A stretch of 64,000 bases of DNA from CAYNLK01 sp964398055 (lineage in GTDB: Bacteria > Chloroflexota > Anaerolineae > 4572-78 > J111), in NCBI GenBank assembly GCA_964398055.1, contig CAYNLK010000010.1, positions 62,001 to 126,000 on the forward strand. Direction: 5' to 3'. Of this stretch, positions 50,119 to 57,879 are shown piece after piece. Position 1 is the stretch's first letter; every line of letters starts with the position of its first letter. Below the pieces are notes generated by a model. The model had not been told where the DNA came from. It saw only the letters and a program-made list of their open reading frames with translations, and did not search any database. A program made the translations under genes and the position numbers.

Positions 50119-51369
50119 TCACTGGGGACACACCACAATTCGGAAACCGAGGCTGGGTAAACTAAGCTGCGGCTGGAGGCGGTAACGGTAGCTGCAGCGG
50201 GTCAGCCGCGGCGGATTATTAAAGGTCAGCCCCCGGACTACCCGGGCCTGTTTACCGCCAGGCTCCTCCCGGCCATCGCCCGGATCGTAGGGATAGGGAC
50301 GGTAGGCGCTGCGAGTCCACTCCCACACGTTCCCGGCTATGTCGGCGCAACCATACGGGCTGTCAGCCTGAGGTGAATAGGACCCTACCGGGGTGGCGCA
50401 GTCGAAATTCACTAACTCCGTCGTGGGCGGTTGATTGCCCCAGGGGTAGCGCCGCCCGTCTACGCCGCGGGCGCCTTTCTCCCACTCGGCCTCACTGGGC
50501 AGGGTCACCTCCAGGCCGCTTTGCTCACTCAGCCAGCGACAATAGGCCAGCGCCTCGGCCCAACTCACGTTCCCCACCGGGTAGTTCTCATAACCGCTTT
50601 TGAATTCGACTTTAGCCGGGCGAAAACCGCTTCTTTCTACAAACGCCTGAAAACCGCCATATGTAACCGGATAACGACCCAGCCAGTAACCGGCCAGTGA
50701 AACCCGGTGTTGGGGCTGTTCATTCAACTCCGCCAATTCATCAACCGCCGGGTCGCTGCCCATCAAAAACGGTCCCAATGGAATGTAAACCACCGGCTGC
50801 CCCAACAGATAAGACAGGTAGACCTCAGCGCCTCGATGCAGCGTTGACCTGGGCTGCAAAGACAGCAGCATCACATAATTCTTAACAACCTCGCCCATAT
50901 TGAACAAAGTGTCCAGAGCCAGCCCGGCCACCGCGGCATCATGATCGGTCGCCAGCCAGAGCAAAGGATCAATCGTCGCCTGGTCGTGACCGGTGCTCCT
51001 GACTCGCCTGGTCTGGCTGGGCCGGTTGATTTGCCTGGGCCGGGCCGATTCGAACGGCTGATCGACCAGGAGAGCAGGCGGAGAGGCGTCGGCCTCTGGC
51101 GCGGCCAGCGCAGACTCAGCCGGGGCTCCAACCAACTTCCCGTCGCTGGCCGCTGGCAGCGACGGCAGAGGTTGATCGTCAACCAAAGTGGCCGATTCTC
51201 CGACCCGGTCAGGGGCAGTTGAGTCAGAGAACAAGCCCGCCAGGTCATTACCTATCTGCTCCCCATTGCCAGCCGGGGCTGACTCTGGCTGGTCGGACAC
51301 TTTTATAGAGTCGGCCACCTCGGCCAACAGCCTGTCCAGCCGCTTTCTTAGGGCTTTGTTAGCGGCCAT
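50119..51369 (-). CDS. Formylglycine-generating-enzyme-like (SUMF1) protein
   Basis: 416 aa. A helical N-terminus, then an Ala/Pro/Ser/Asp-rich disordered stretch (about 30-130), a short helical segment (about 135-185), and a SUMF1-type domain: VYIPLGPFLMGSDPAVDELA, HRVSLAGYWLGRYPVTYGGF, YPVGNVSWAEALAYCRWLSE, VTLPSEAEWEKGARGVDGRR, GCADIAGNVWEWTRSAYRPY, ARVVRGLTFNNPPRLTRCSY. Whether it makes formylglycine or only uses the fold cannot be told. Its start lies inside the last codons of the ParA gene, so the two are coupled. Confidence 0.8.
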   Translation of the reverse strand: MAANKALRKRLDRLLAEVADSIKVSDQPESAPAGNGEQIGNDLAGLFSDSTAPDRVGESATLVDDQPLPSLPAASDGKLVGAPAESALAAPEADASPPALLVDQPFESARPRQINRPSQTRRVRSTGHDQATIDPLLWLATDHDAAVAGLALDTLFNMGEVVKNYVMLLSLQPRSTLHRGAEVYLSYLLGQPVVYIPLGPFLMGSDPAVDELAELNEQPQHRVSLAGYWLGRYPVTYGGFQAFVERSGFRPAKVEFKSGYENYPVGNVSWAEALAYCRWLSEQSGLEVTLPSEAEWEKGARGVDGRRYPWGNQPPTTELVNFDCATPVGSYSPQADSPYGCADIAGNVWEWTRSAYRPYPYDPGDGREEPGGKQARVVRGLTFNNPPRLTRCSYRYRLQPQLSLPSLGFRIVVCPQ

Positions 51370-52120
51370 TGGACATCAACTCCCTGGCCAGCGCCCGGTA
51401 CTGTTGAGCGCCCCGGGTGTCGGGGGCATACTGGGTAATCGGTTGACCAAAGGCTGGGCTTTCCTTTAATTTTGTATCCACTTCAATAATGGTTTTGAAG
51501 AGCACCCCGCTCAAGTGTTGCTGCATTCGGCCTAAAATGAGGCGACAAATCTTGTTGCGCCGGTCGTACATGGTCACCAACAGCCGGTACGTTAGACAGG
51601 AGTTGGTTTTGGCCTGCACCAGCCTGGCCAGCTTGATGATTCGTTGCAGCGATTGGGCGGCGTAATATTCACATTGCACCGGGATGATCAGCAAATTGGC
51701 GGCGGTCAGGGCGTTCAAGGTCAGCGTACTCACGGACGGCGGGCAATCAATCAAAACGATCTGGTAATAATCGTTGAGCGCCTCCAGCCCGCGCCGCAAT
51801 TGAAACTCATACTCTGCCTGCCGGTAGAGCAGCTTGTCGACCAGGGCCAGACTCTGGTTAGACGGGACAATATCCAGGTCAAACACGGCGCTTTCCCGGC
51901 TCACGCTCAACAAGGAGCTATTCCCCAGCAGCGCGTCGGCGATGGTCCGGTGCAGGTGATTGGGGTCTAAGCCGAGGGAGAGAGTCAGGTGGGCTTGCGG
52001 GTCCAGGTCGACCAGCAAAACGCTGTAGCCCAATTCAGCCAGGCAGGCCCCCAACGACAAACAGGTGGTTGTTTTGGCCACCCCCCCTTTTTGGTTGTTG
52101 ACAACAATGGTCGTAACCAT
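51359..52120 (-). CDS. ParA/Soj-type ATPase
   Basis: 253 aa. Deviant Walker A VVNNQKGGVAKTTTCLSLG with the signature lysine, A' VLLVDLDPQAHLTLSLGL, Walker B QIVLIDCPPSVSTLTLNAL, and IIPVQCEYYAAQSLQRIIKL. A Soj/ParA family member. No parB or parS-like palindrome lies next to it; the partner is the FGE-like gene overlapping its 3' end. It may position a cell-surface or cytoplasmic complex rather than the chromosome. Confidence 0.85.
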   Translation of the reverse strand: MVTTIVVNNQKGGVAKTTTCLSLGACLAELGYSVLLVDLDPQAHLTLSLGLDPNHLHRTIADALLGNSSLLSVSRESAVFDLDIVPSNQSLALVDKLLYRQAEYEFQLRRGLEALNDYYQIVLIDCPPSVSTLTLNALTAANLLIIPVQCEYYAAQSLQRIIKLARLVQAKTNSCLTYRLLVTMYDRRNKICRLILGRMQQHLSGVLFKTIIEVDTKLKESPAFGQPITQYAPDTRGAQQYRALARELMSNGR

Positions 52121-52398
52121 ACCAATCTGAATCGCTTACTTCCCAATCGCCTAAACTGAGAGAAGAAATGAGCTTGGGTCACCAATTCCGGGACCGGAGG
52201 CAATGAGACCAAGAAAACGAGGTAAAGAAAGTATAACTTCAATCCAGCATAATACCAAGTGACTCGTTTGTCAATCGGTTCGATAATTCGGTTTACTGGG
52301 TTCTTACTCAGGCATCGATGTTAACAAAATATATGTAAATATTATAGATTGTTTAATTTATTTAATTTGGATATTGCAATTATTCTATCGAATATTAG
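52121..52398. other. AT-rich gap between divergent genes
   Basis: About 280 bp between parA-like (minus) and the tpl promoter (plus). Notably AT-rich from 52310 to 52400. No tnaC-like leader peptide with a Trp codon and no tRNA or hairpin of note was recognised. Confidence 0.5.
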
Positions 52399-52427
52399 TT
52401 GACAAATAGAGTTGGCGGTGATAGGAT
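52399..52427 (+). promoter_or_regulatory. Strong sigma-70-type promoter for the beta-eliminating lyase
   Basis: TTGACA (52399-52404, perfect -35), a 17-bp spacer, TAGGAT (52422-52427). Start near 52434 with a leader of about 90 nt before AAAGGAGGA and ATG 52525. Confidence 0.7.
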
Positions 52428-52524
52428 ATTCAGGAACAACTTTGTTGCCACATTGCCTCATCTGAGCAGCACCATCACCAGCATATTGGGTCGCAAAACT
52501 CATAACAGCTCAAAGGAGGAGCTT

Positions 52525-53955
52525 ATGTCCCACCCAATCCCCCAGACGATGGGCCAGCAGTTCGGCCGCCGTTCCTGGGCCGAACCGTGGAAGATCAAGA
52601 TGGTCGAGCCGATTCGCCTGGCCAGCCGGGCCGAACGGGAGCGAGCCATTCAAGAAGCGGGCTACAACACCTTTCTGCTGCGCTCAGAGGATGTCTACAT
52701 CGACTTGCTGACCGACAGCGGTACCAGCGCCATGAGCGACCGGCAATGGGCCGGCATGATGCTGGGCGACGAAGCTTACGCCGGTAGCCGCAACTTCTAC
52801 CATTTGGAAGAGGCGGTTCAGCGTTACTACGGTTACAAATATCTGGTCCCCACCCACCAGGGCCGCGGGGCTGAACATCTCATCAGCCAGGTGCTCATCA
52901 AACCCGGCCACACCATCCCCGGCAACATGTACTTCACCACCACCCGGCTGCACCAGGAGCTGGCCGGCGGCGTCTTTGTGGACGTCATTATCGACGAAGC
53001 CCACGACCCGGCCAGCCTCCACCCCTTCAAAGGCAATGTTGATCTGGACAAGCTAGAAACCCTGATCAAGCGGGTCGGCCCGGCTAAAATTCCTTATGTC
53101 AGCCTGGCCGGCACGGTCAATATGGCCGGCGGCCAGCCGGTCAGCATGGCCAATGTGCGGGCCTTACGCGAATTATGTGACCGCTACGGTCTGCGTATCT
53201 ACCTCGACGCTACCCGCATGGCTGAAAACGCCTTCTTCATCCAGGAGCGGGAAGAAGGTTATGCCAACAAGTCGATTGCTGAGATTTTGAAAGAATTTTG
53301 CAGTTACACCGACGGCGCCTGGATGAGCGCCAAAAAGGATCACCTGGTCAACATCGGCGGTTGGCTGGCCGTGAACGATCCGGATGTGTTCGACCAGGTC
53401 CGTAATATGGTGGTGATTTACGAGGGGCTGCACACCTATGGCGGCATGGCCGGCCGCGATATGGAAGCCCTGGCCATCGGCATTAGCGAAGCGGTTGAGG
53501 ACGACCATATCCGGGCCAGGGTAGGGCAAGTGCGGTATCTGGGTGAACTGCTGACCGACTGGGGCATTCCGTTGGTCCAACCCATCGGCGGCCACGCCAT
53601 CTTTCTAGACGCCAAACGCATTTACGCCCACCTGCCGCAGGATCAGTTCCCGGCCCAAACCCTGGCCGCCGAACTTTACCTGGACTCCGGCGTCCGGGCG
53701 ATGGAGCGCGGTATTGTCAGCGCCGGTCGCGACCCGGAAACAGGCGCTCATCGCTACCCGTCCCTGGAGCTGGTCCGGCTAACCATCCCCCGCCGGGTCT
53801 ACACCCAGGCCCATATGGACGTGGTCGCCGAAGCGGTCAAGGCCGTCTATGACGTGCGAGAGCGGACCCAAGGCTTGAAGCTGGTCTACGAGCCAAAATA
53901 CCTGCGCTTCTTCCAGGCTCGCTTTGAGCGGTTAGGGGAGGAAATTAGGTATTAA
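52525..53955 (+). CDS. Tyrosine phenol-lyase/tryptophanase (PLP beta-eliminating lyase)
   Basis: 476 aa from ATG 52525 with a near-perfect AAAGGAGGA site (an upstream TTG-initiated reading would begin inside the promoter). YIDLLTDSGTSAMSDRQWAG, GDEAYAGSRNFYHLEEAV, VPTHQGRGAEHLISQVL, NMYFTTTRLHQELAGGVF, MSAKKDHLVNIGG (PLP lysine about 271), YGGMAGRDMEALAIG, GVRAMERGIVSAGRDP, VRLTIPRRVYTQAHMD. The M-E-R of RAMERG (Arg about 395) corresponds to the substrate-deciding Met/Arg of tyrosine phenol-lyase, where tryptophanase has V-E-I; tyrosine phenol-lyase is therefore favoured. Splits Tyr (or Trp) into phenol (or indole), pyruvate and ammonia. Followed by a GDH-CBS fusion. Confidence 0.85.
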   Translation: MSHPIPQTMGQQFGRRSWAEPWKIKMVEPIRLASRAERERAIQEAGYNTFLLRSEDVYIDLLTDSGTSAMSDRQWAGMMLGDEAYAGSRNFYHLEEAVQRYYGYKYLVPTHQGRGAEHLISQVLIKPGHTIPGNMYFTTTRLHQELAGGVFVDVIIDEAHDPASLHPFKGNVDLDKLETLIKRVGPAKIPYVSLAGTVNMAGGQPVSMANVRALRELCDRYGLRIYLDATRMAENAFFIQEREEGYANKSIAEILKEFCSYTDGAWMSAKKDHLVNIGGWLAVNDPDVFDQVRNMVVIYEGLHTYGGMAGRDMEALAIGISEAVEDDHIRARVGQVRYLGELLTDWGIPLVQPIGGHAIFLDAKRIYAHLPQDQFPAQTLAAELYLDSGVRAMERGIVSAGRDPETGAHRYPSLELVRLTIPRRVYTQAHMDVVAEAVKAVYDVRERTQGLKLVYEPKYLRFFQARFERLGEEIRY

Positions 53956-54117
53956 TAGGTATTAAAAGGAGATTAGAGATTAGGTAATGGGGAGATTAGA
54001 GATTAAGCGATGAGGAGATTAGAGATTCCTCTTAAATCTCCGAGCCTCCAATCGCCGAATCTCCAATCTCCCAATCTCCAATCTCCAATCTCCCAATCTC
54101 CAACCCCCGGCATTAGT
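53956..54117. repeat. GAGATTAGAGATT/AATCTCCAATCTCC inverted word repeats
   Basis: About 160 bp. The left half is built of GGAGATTAGAGATTA words and the right half of the inverse AATCTCCAATCTCCC words, so the whole can fold into a long imperfect hairpin between the lyase and GDH genes. It ends just before the ribosome site of the GDH gene. Confidence 0.75.
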
Positions 54118-54133
54118 TCAAGGAGGAACTATT

Positions 54134-56008
54134 ATGATCCCCAAACAAATGTACGAATTTCTGCGGGATATGCTGCCGGAACGCACCTGGCGGAACCGGC
54201 TGCACCGGGACGGCCCTTTGGCCTTTATGGAGTTTGGTCCATTGGACGTGGACCGGCTGAAGCGGCTGGGCATCGAGGTCGACCGGCTGGGGCCGCACCT
54301 GGTGGTGTGCATGTGGGATGAGGCCAGCCCGCTGGAGGTGGGCGGCTACCTGGTGGTGGACAACCTGGCTATGGGCCGGCCCTCGATGGGCGGTATTCGT
54401 ATGCTGCCCGATCTGACCCCAACCACCATCCACAACCTGGCCCGCGGTATGACCCTCAAAAATGCCGCGGCCGACCTGCCTTACGGCGGCGGCAAAAGCG
54501 GCATTGTGGCCGGCCGCAACCTGACCCCGGCCGAACATACCGAGGTTGTGCGCCGCTTTGCCCACCTGATTTATCGTTACCGCGACATTTACCTGCCCGG
54601 CCCCGATGTGGGCACCAACGATGCCGATATGAAGACCATTGCCATCGAGAACGGGCTGGATCACGCCCTGTCCAAGCCGGTCGATATGGGCGGCAACCGT
54701 ATCGACCAGTTGGGCGCGGCGGCCAGCGGGTTGGTGGTGGCCATCGACACCCTGCTGCAAGAAATCAAGCGGTTGAAGGTATTGCCACAGTTTGCCGGCC
54801 TGGAAATTCCAAGCAGGGCCGATCTGACCGTCTTGATTCAGGGATTTGGCGCAGTAGGCACCCACTTCGCCCGCCTGCTGCAAGCAGAAGATCCGGGCCA
54901 ACCTCCCCGCGTCGTTGGGATCAGCGATGAAACCGGCTATCTCTACAATGAGGCCGGCCTGCCGATCCCGGAGCTGCTCAGAATTCAACAAGAACATAGG
55001 GTCACCGTGCGCCCTTATTTTCTGAAACATCTCCTCAATCTCGACACCCTGGCCCCACCCACCAAATTCTCCACCGCCTGTAACGATTTGCTGCGAGAGT
55101 CGGCCTTTTGTTTTGTGCCGGCCGCGCCCGTGGCCAATTATCTGGACGTAGATGCCAGTTCGCAGCCATCGATGACGGTGGACCGAATGGGCCAGTGGCG
55201 TATGATCGTGGAAGGGGCCAACACCTACTCGCCTGATCCGGCGCGCCGAGCCGCCCGGGCCCGCATGGAACGGACTGTCTACTGGCAGAAAGGCGTGCTC
55301 ATCGCCACCGATTTTCTGGTCAATTCGGGCGGCGTCATCTTTGCCGCCCAAGAGAAATTGATCAAAACACCCGACCACCTCAAGATTCCCCAGACGATGC
55401 TGGGCGATCGCGCCGCCGTCGACGGCTGGCTGGCCGATCATCGGGCCGAATTCGCCGAGCTGGCCGAGCAGCGCCGGCTGGCCGGGGAGGCCAAGCGAGA
55501 CGAAGTCATCCGGCGGAATATGGTCGAACTGATCGATCATCTGACCGCCGATCCCGATCTACTCCCCTGTGAGGCCGCCGAACGAATCAGCATCGACCGG
55601 ATCGCTTCGAGTGAGCGCGACCGGACCGTCGCCGATGTGATGGAACCCATTGCCACCATCCTGGAAACTGAAACCGTTCGCGATGCCGCCAGGCTGCTTA
55701 TTTCCGAACCGGGCGATATCCTGGCGGTTGTCTCACCAGGTGGAGAGTTGACCGGGGTCATCACCGATTGGAACGTGACCGAGGCCTCCGCCACCGCCTG
55801 CGCCGGCGACATCCCCATCGGCGAGATTATGACCCGCGAGGTCATCACCGCCAGGCCAACCGACAGCATTCTGGATGTAGTCCGCAAGTTGGAACATTAT
55901 GAGATCTCGGCTATGCCGGTTGTAACCGAACAAGGGGTTATGGGCGTTATCAGCAGCGACATCCTGGCCCGCCGCACCCTGTATCGTTTATTGCAAGCGC
56001 AGGGTTAG
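54134..56008 (+). CDS. Glu/Leu/Phe/Val dehydrogenase fused to paired CBS domains
   Basis: 624 aa; AAGGAGGAACTATT before ATG 54134. GDH part (1-about 475): MGRPSMGGIRMLPDLTPTTI, AAADLPYGGGKSGIVAGRNL (catalytic Lys), YLPGPDVGTNDADMKTIAIE, VLIQGFGAVGTHFARLLQAE (NAD(P)-binding GxGxxG), WRMIVEGANTYSPDPARRA, ATDFLVNSGGVIFAAQE. Residues about 495-624 hold two CBS motifs (RTVADVMEPIATILETETVR, ILAVVSPGGELTGVITDWNV; IGEIMTREVITARPTDSILD, MPVVTEQGVMGVISSDILAR). CBS pairs bind adenine nucleotides or SAM, so the enzyme is probably allosterically tuned to energy state. Deaminates Glu (or branched/aromatic amino acids) to the keto acid; fits the lyase upstream. Confidence 0.88.
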   Translation: MIPKQMYEFLRDMLPERTWRNRLHRDGPLAFMEFGPLDVDRLKRLGIEVDRLGPHLVVCMWDEASPLEVGGYLVVDNLAMGRPSMGGIRMLPDLTPTTIHNLARGMTLKNAAADLPYGGGKSGIVAGRNLTPAEHTEVVRRFAHLIYRYRDIYLPGPDVGTNDADMKTIAIENGLDHALSKPVDMGGNRIDQLGAAASGLVVAIDTLLQEIKRLKVLPQFAGLEIPSRADLTVLIQGFGAVGTHFARLLQAEDPGQPPRVVGISDETGYLYNEAGLPIPELLRIQQEHRVTVRPYFLKHLLNLDTLAPPTKFSTACNDLLRESAFCFVPAAPVANYLDVDASSQPSMTVDRMGQWRMIVEGANTYSPDPARRAARARMERTVYWQKGVLIATDFLVNSGGVIFAAQEKLIKTPDHLKIPQTMLGDRAAVDGWLADHRAEFAELAEQRRLAGEAKRDEVIRRNMVELIDHLTADPDLLPCEAAERISIDRIASSERDRTVADVMEPIATILETETVRDAARLLISEPGDILAVVSPGGELTGVITDWNVTEASATACAGDIPIGEIMTREVITARPTDSILDVVRKLEHYEISAMPVVTEQGVMGVISSDILARRTLYRLLQAQG

Positions 56009-56040
56009 CGTCTGATTTCTTAGAAAACAGGAGCAGAACA

Positions 56041-57312
56041 ATGAATGACATCCTCCGCCAACAGCTTGAAATTCCCGCCGTCCGGCTGGACGAAATCAAC
56101 GCCATCCTGTTGAACCCGGACATGCGGGTGATCAACGATTTCCTGGCTGTGGTCGAAAAATACGGTTCACCGGATGAAATCAATCGTCAAGCTGAGGCCG
56201 CCCGGCAACTCCCCACCTTACTTGAACGAGTTGAGGCAACCCAGCCGGCCTACCTGGCCGACCTGGCCTGGCTGGCCGAGCAGCGAGACCGGCAAGCTTT
56301 TATCTCGGTAGCCGATTACCGGCGCAAGGTGCTGGGCAACGCCAAACAGGCCGACCGGATGACCTTCAAAGATGATCTGGCCGTAACGCTGGAAATCAGC
56401 GCCTGCCAATATTTCCCGTGGGTCATCGAGGCGGCCAAACGGGCCATCAGCCAGGGCGATTTGATGCCGGGCCGCTTCATCCGGGTCCGCAAAATGAAAG
56501 AGCAGGAAGCCGACGGCGACCTGCCGGCCTTTGCCGCGGCTATGGAAATTATTGGGGCCAACTACGTGGAAACGCTGGATACCAAAGGCACGGATGGGGC
56601 CAATGTTCATCTGGGCGGGCCAGAGACGATCACCGGCTATTTTGGCGGCGTGGGTCAACCCAACGATTACGCCCTGAAATGGCTCGATGAATTTCTCTAC
56701 TACTACACCAACTATGGCGTCCGGCAGGTGCTCAACGTGAATCCCGGTACGGTTCTGTTGGGCTACTTGCTGCACCGGCTGGGGGTTGATATCGAATTCA
56801 AAATCTCCGTCTTCATGGGCAACGACAACCCTTACGCCGCCTTGTGGACCTTGCTCGGGGCCAAGCTCTTTGCCCGCGACGACGGCACGTCGCCTCTGAT
56901 TGGCTTCAACTGGAGCAACTCGGTCAACAACCAGACCATGGAAATCACCACCCAATTTCGTCGAGACTTTGGCTTTGAAGATGTTGTTCGGTTTGAGCAC
57001 CACATCACCGAAACCTGGAAAAGCATTGTCCGGCAACCCTACAACCGGCGGGAGGAGTTGCTGGAGATTGCCGCCCATGTGCCCAACATTTCAGCCAAGC
57101 ACGAGGGAGGTGATCCCGAAATTGAGCAAATTCGCCAGCATCCCTCCGATATTCTGGATTACTTCCGGCCCAAGGCCGAGATCATTGCCTCCGGCGATTG
57201 GGAGCACCTGACCACCAATTTCCTTGACAAGTTTGACGCGCTCAATAGAACGGCCTGCGCTCTGACCCGCCAAGGGTTGTCTTTTATCGCCGCCCAAAAA
57301 TTACACCGCTAA
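56041..57312 (+). CDS. Unrecognised 423-aa cytoplasmic protein
   Basis: I do not recognise the family. ATG 56041 has AACAGGAGCAGAAC upstream. No signal peptide or membrane helix. Conserved-looking segments: SACQYFPWVIEAAKRAISQG, GRFIRVRKMKEQEADGDLPA, TLDTKGTDGANVHLGGPETI, TGYFGGVGQPNDYALKWLDE, YGVRQVLNVNPGTVLLGYLL, SVFMGNDNPYAALWTLLGAK, IGFNWSNSVNNQTMEITTQF. The alternating strand/helix pattern suggests an alpha/beta enzyme, maybe a TIM barrel. Position in a row with tyrosine phenol-lyase/tryptophanase, GDH and an Lrp regulator suggests amino-acid metabolism. The regulator gene starts 12 bp after its stop. Confidence 0.7.
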   Translation: MNDILRQQLEIPAVRLDEINAILLNPDMRVINDFLAVVEKYGSPDEINRQAEAARQLPTLLERVEATQPAYLADLAWLAEQRDRQAFISVADYRRKVLGNAKQADRMTFKDDLAVTLEISACQYFPWVIEAAKRAISQGDLMPGRFIRVRKMKEQEADGDLPAFAAAMEIIGANYVETLDTKGTDGANVHLGGPETITGYFGGVGQPNDYALKWLDEFLYYYTNYGVRQVLNVNPGTVLLGYLLHRLGVDIEFKISVFMGNDNPYAALWTLLGAKLFARDDGTSPLIGFNWSNSVNNQTMEITTQFRRDFGFEDVVRFEHHITETWKSIVRQPYNRREELLEIAAHVPNISAKHEGGDPEIEQIRQHPSDILDYFRPKAEIIASGDWEHLTTNFLDKFDALNRTACALTRQGLSFIAAQKLHR

Positions 57313-57324
57313 GGTCAAGGGAGC

Positions 57325-57801
57325 ATGGAAAATAAAAACGGTCCGTTTGACGATCTGGATAAGGCTATTTTGCAGGAATTACAAACCAATGGCCGGGTCA
57401 GCAACGTGGAACTGGCGCAGCGCATCAACCTTTCTCCGCCGGCCACCCACGCCCGGATCAAACGGCTGGAGCAACGGGGCTTTATTCGCCAATATGCCGC
57501 CCTGCTCAATCGGGAACAATTAGGCTATGATATGTTGTGTTTTGTCCATCTCAGTTTGCAGTTGCACCAACCTGAACAGGTCCGGGGCATTCGGGCGGCC
57601 ATCAGCCAGATGCCGGAAGTGTTGGAATGTTACCACGTAACCGGTGAATTTGATTATTTACTAAAGGTGGTAATCAAGAACCGCAAGGATTTAGAGCGCT
57701 TTGTGGTCGACCGCCTGACCTCAGTGCCCGGCGTAGCCCGGATTCATACCAGCCTGGTGCTGAATGAGGTTAAATCGACTACGGCGGTGCCGGTGGAGTA
57801 A
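57325..57801 (+). CDS. Lrp/AsnC-family transcriptional regulator
   Basis: 158 aa. N-terminal winged HTH: FDDLDKAILQELQTNGRVSN, VELAQRINLSPPATHARIKR, LEQRGFIRQYAALLN. C-terminal RAM ligand domain: MLCFVHLSLQ, EVLECYHVTGEFDYLLKVVI, LTSVPGVARIHTSLVLNEVK. Normal length. Last gene of the lyase-GDH-unknown series, and likely its amino-acid-responsive regulator. Terminator at 57825-57857. Confidence 0.9.
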   Translation: MENKNGPFDDLDKAILQELQTNGRVSNVELAQRINLSPPATHARIKRLEQRGFIRQYAALLNREQLGYDMLCFVHLSLQLHQPEQVRGIRAAISQMPEVLECYHVTGEFDYLLKVVIKNRKDLERFVVDRLTSVPGVARIHTSLVLNEVKSTTAVPVE

Positions 57802-57824
57802 AGCTCAGCAGGTGAAATACCAGC

Positions 57825-57857
57825 AAAAAAAAACCCCACCGTCTGGGTGGGGTTTTT
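57825..57857. terminator. Bidirectional intrinsic terminator
   Basis: AAAAAACCCCACC, GTCTG loop, GGTGGGGTTTTTT. It sits between the convergent lrp-like (plus) and mtaB (minus) genes, with A/T runs on both sides. Confidence 0.9.
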
Positions 57858-57879
57858 TGTTAGCCAAAGGGCCGGATTC

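Noticed and set aside
52428..52524. tnaC-type leader peptide or riboswitch before the lyase
   Set aside because: No short Trp- or Pro-containing leader frame and no conserved aptamer-like fold could be seen in the about 90-nt leader.
54113..55540. 475-aa minus-strand open frame
   Set aside because: Antisense shadow of the GDH-CBS gene, rich in His/Gly/Gln with no motif.
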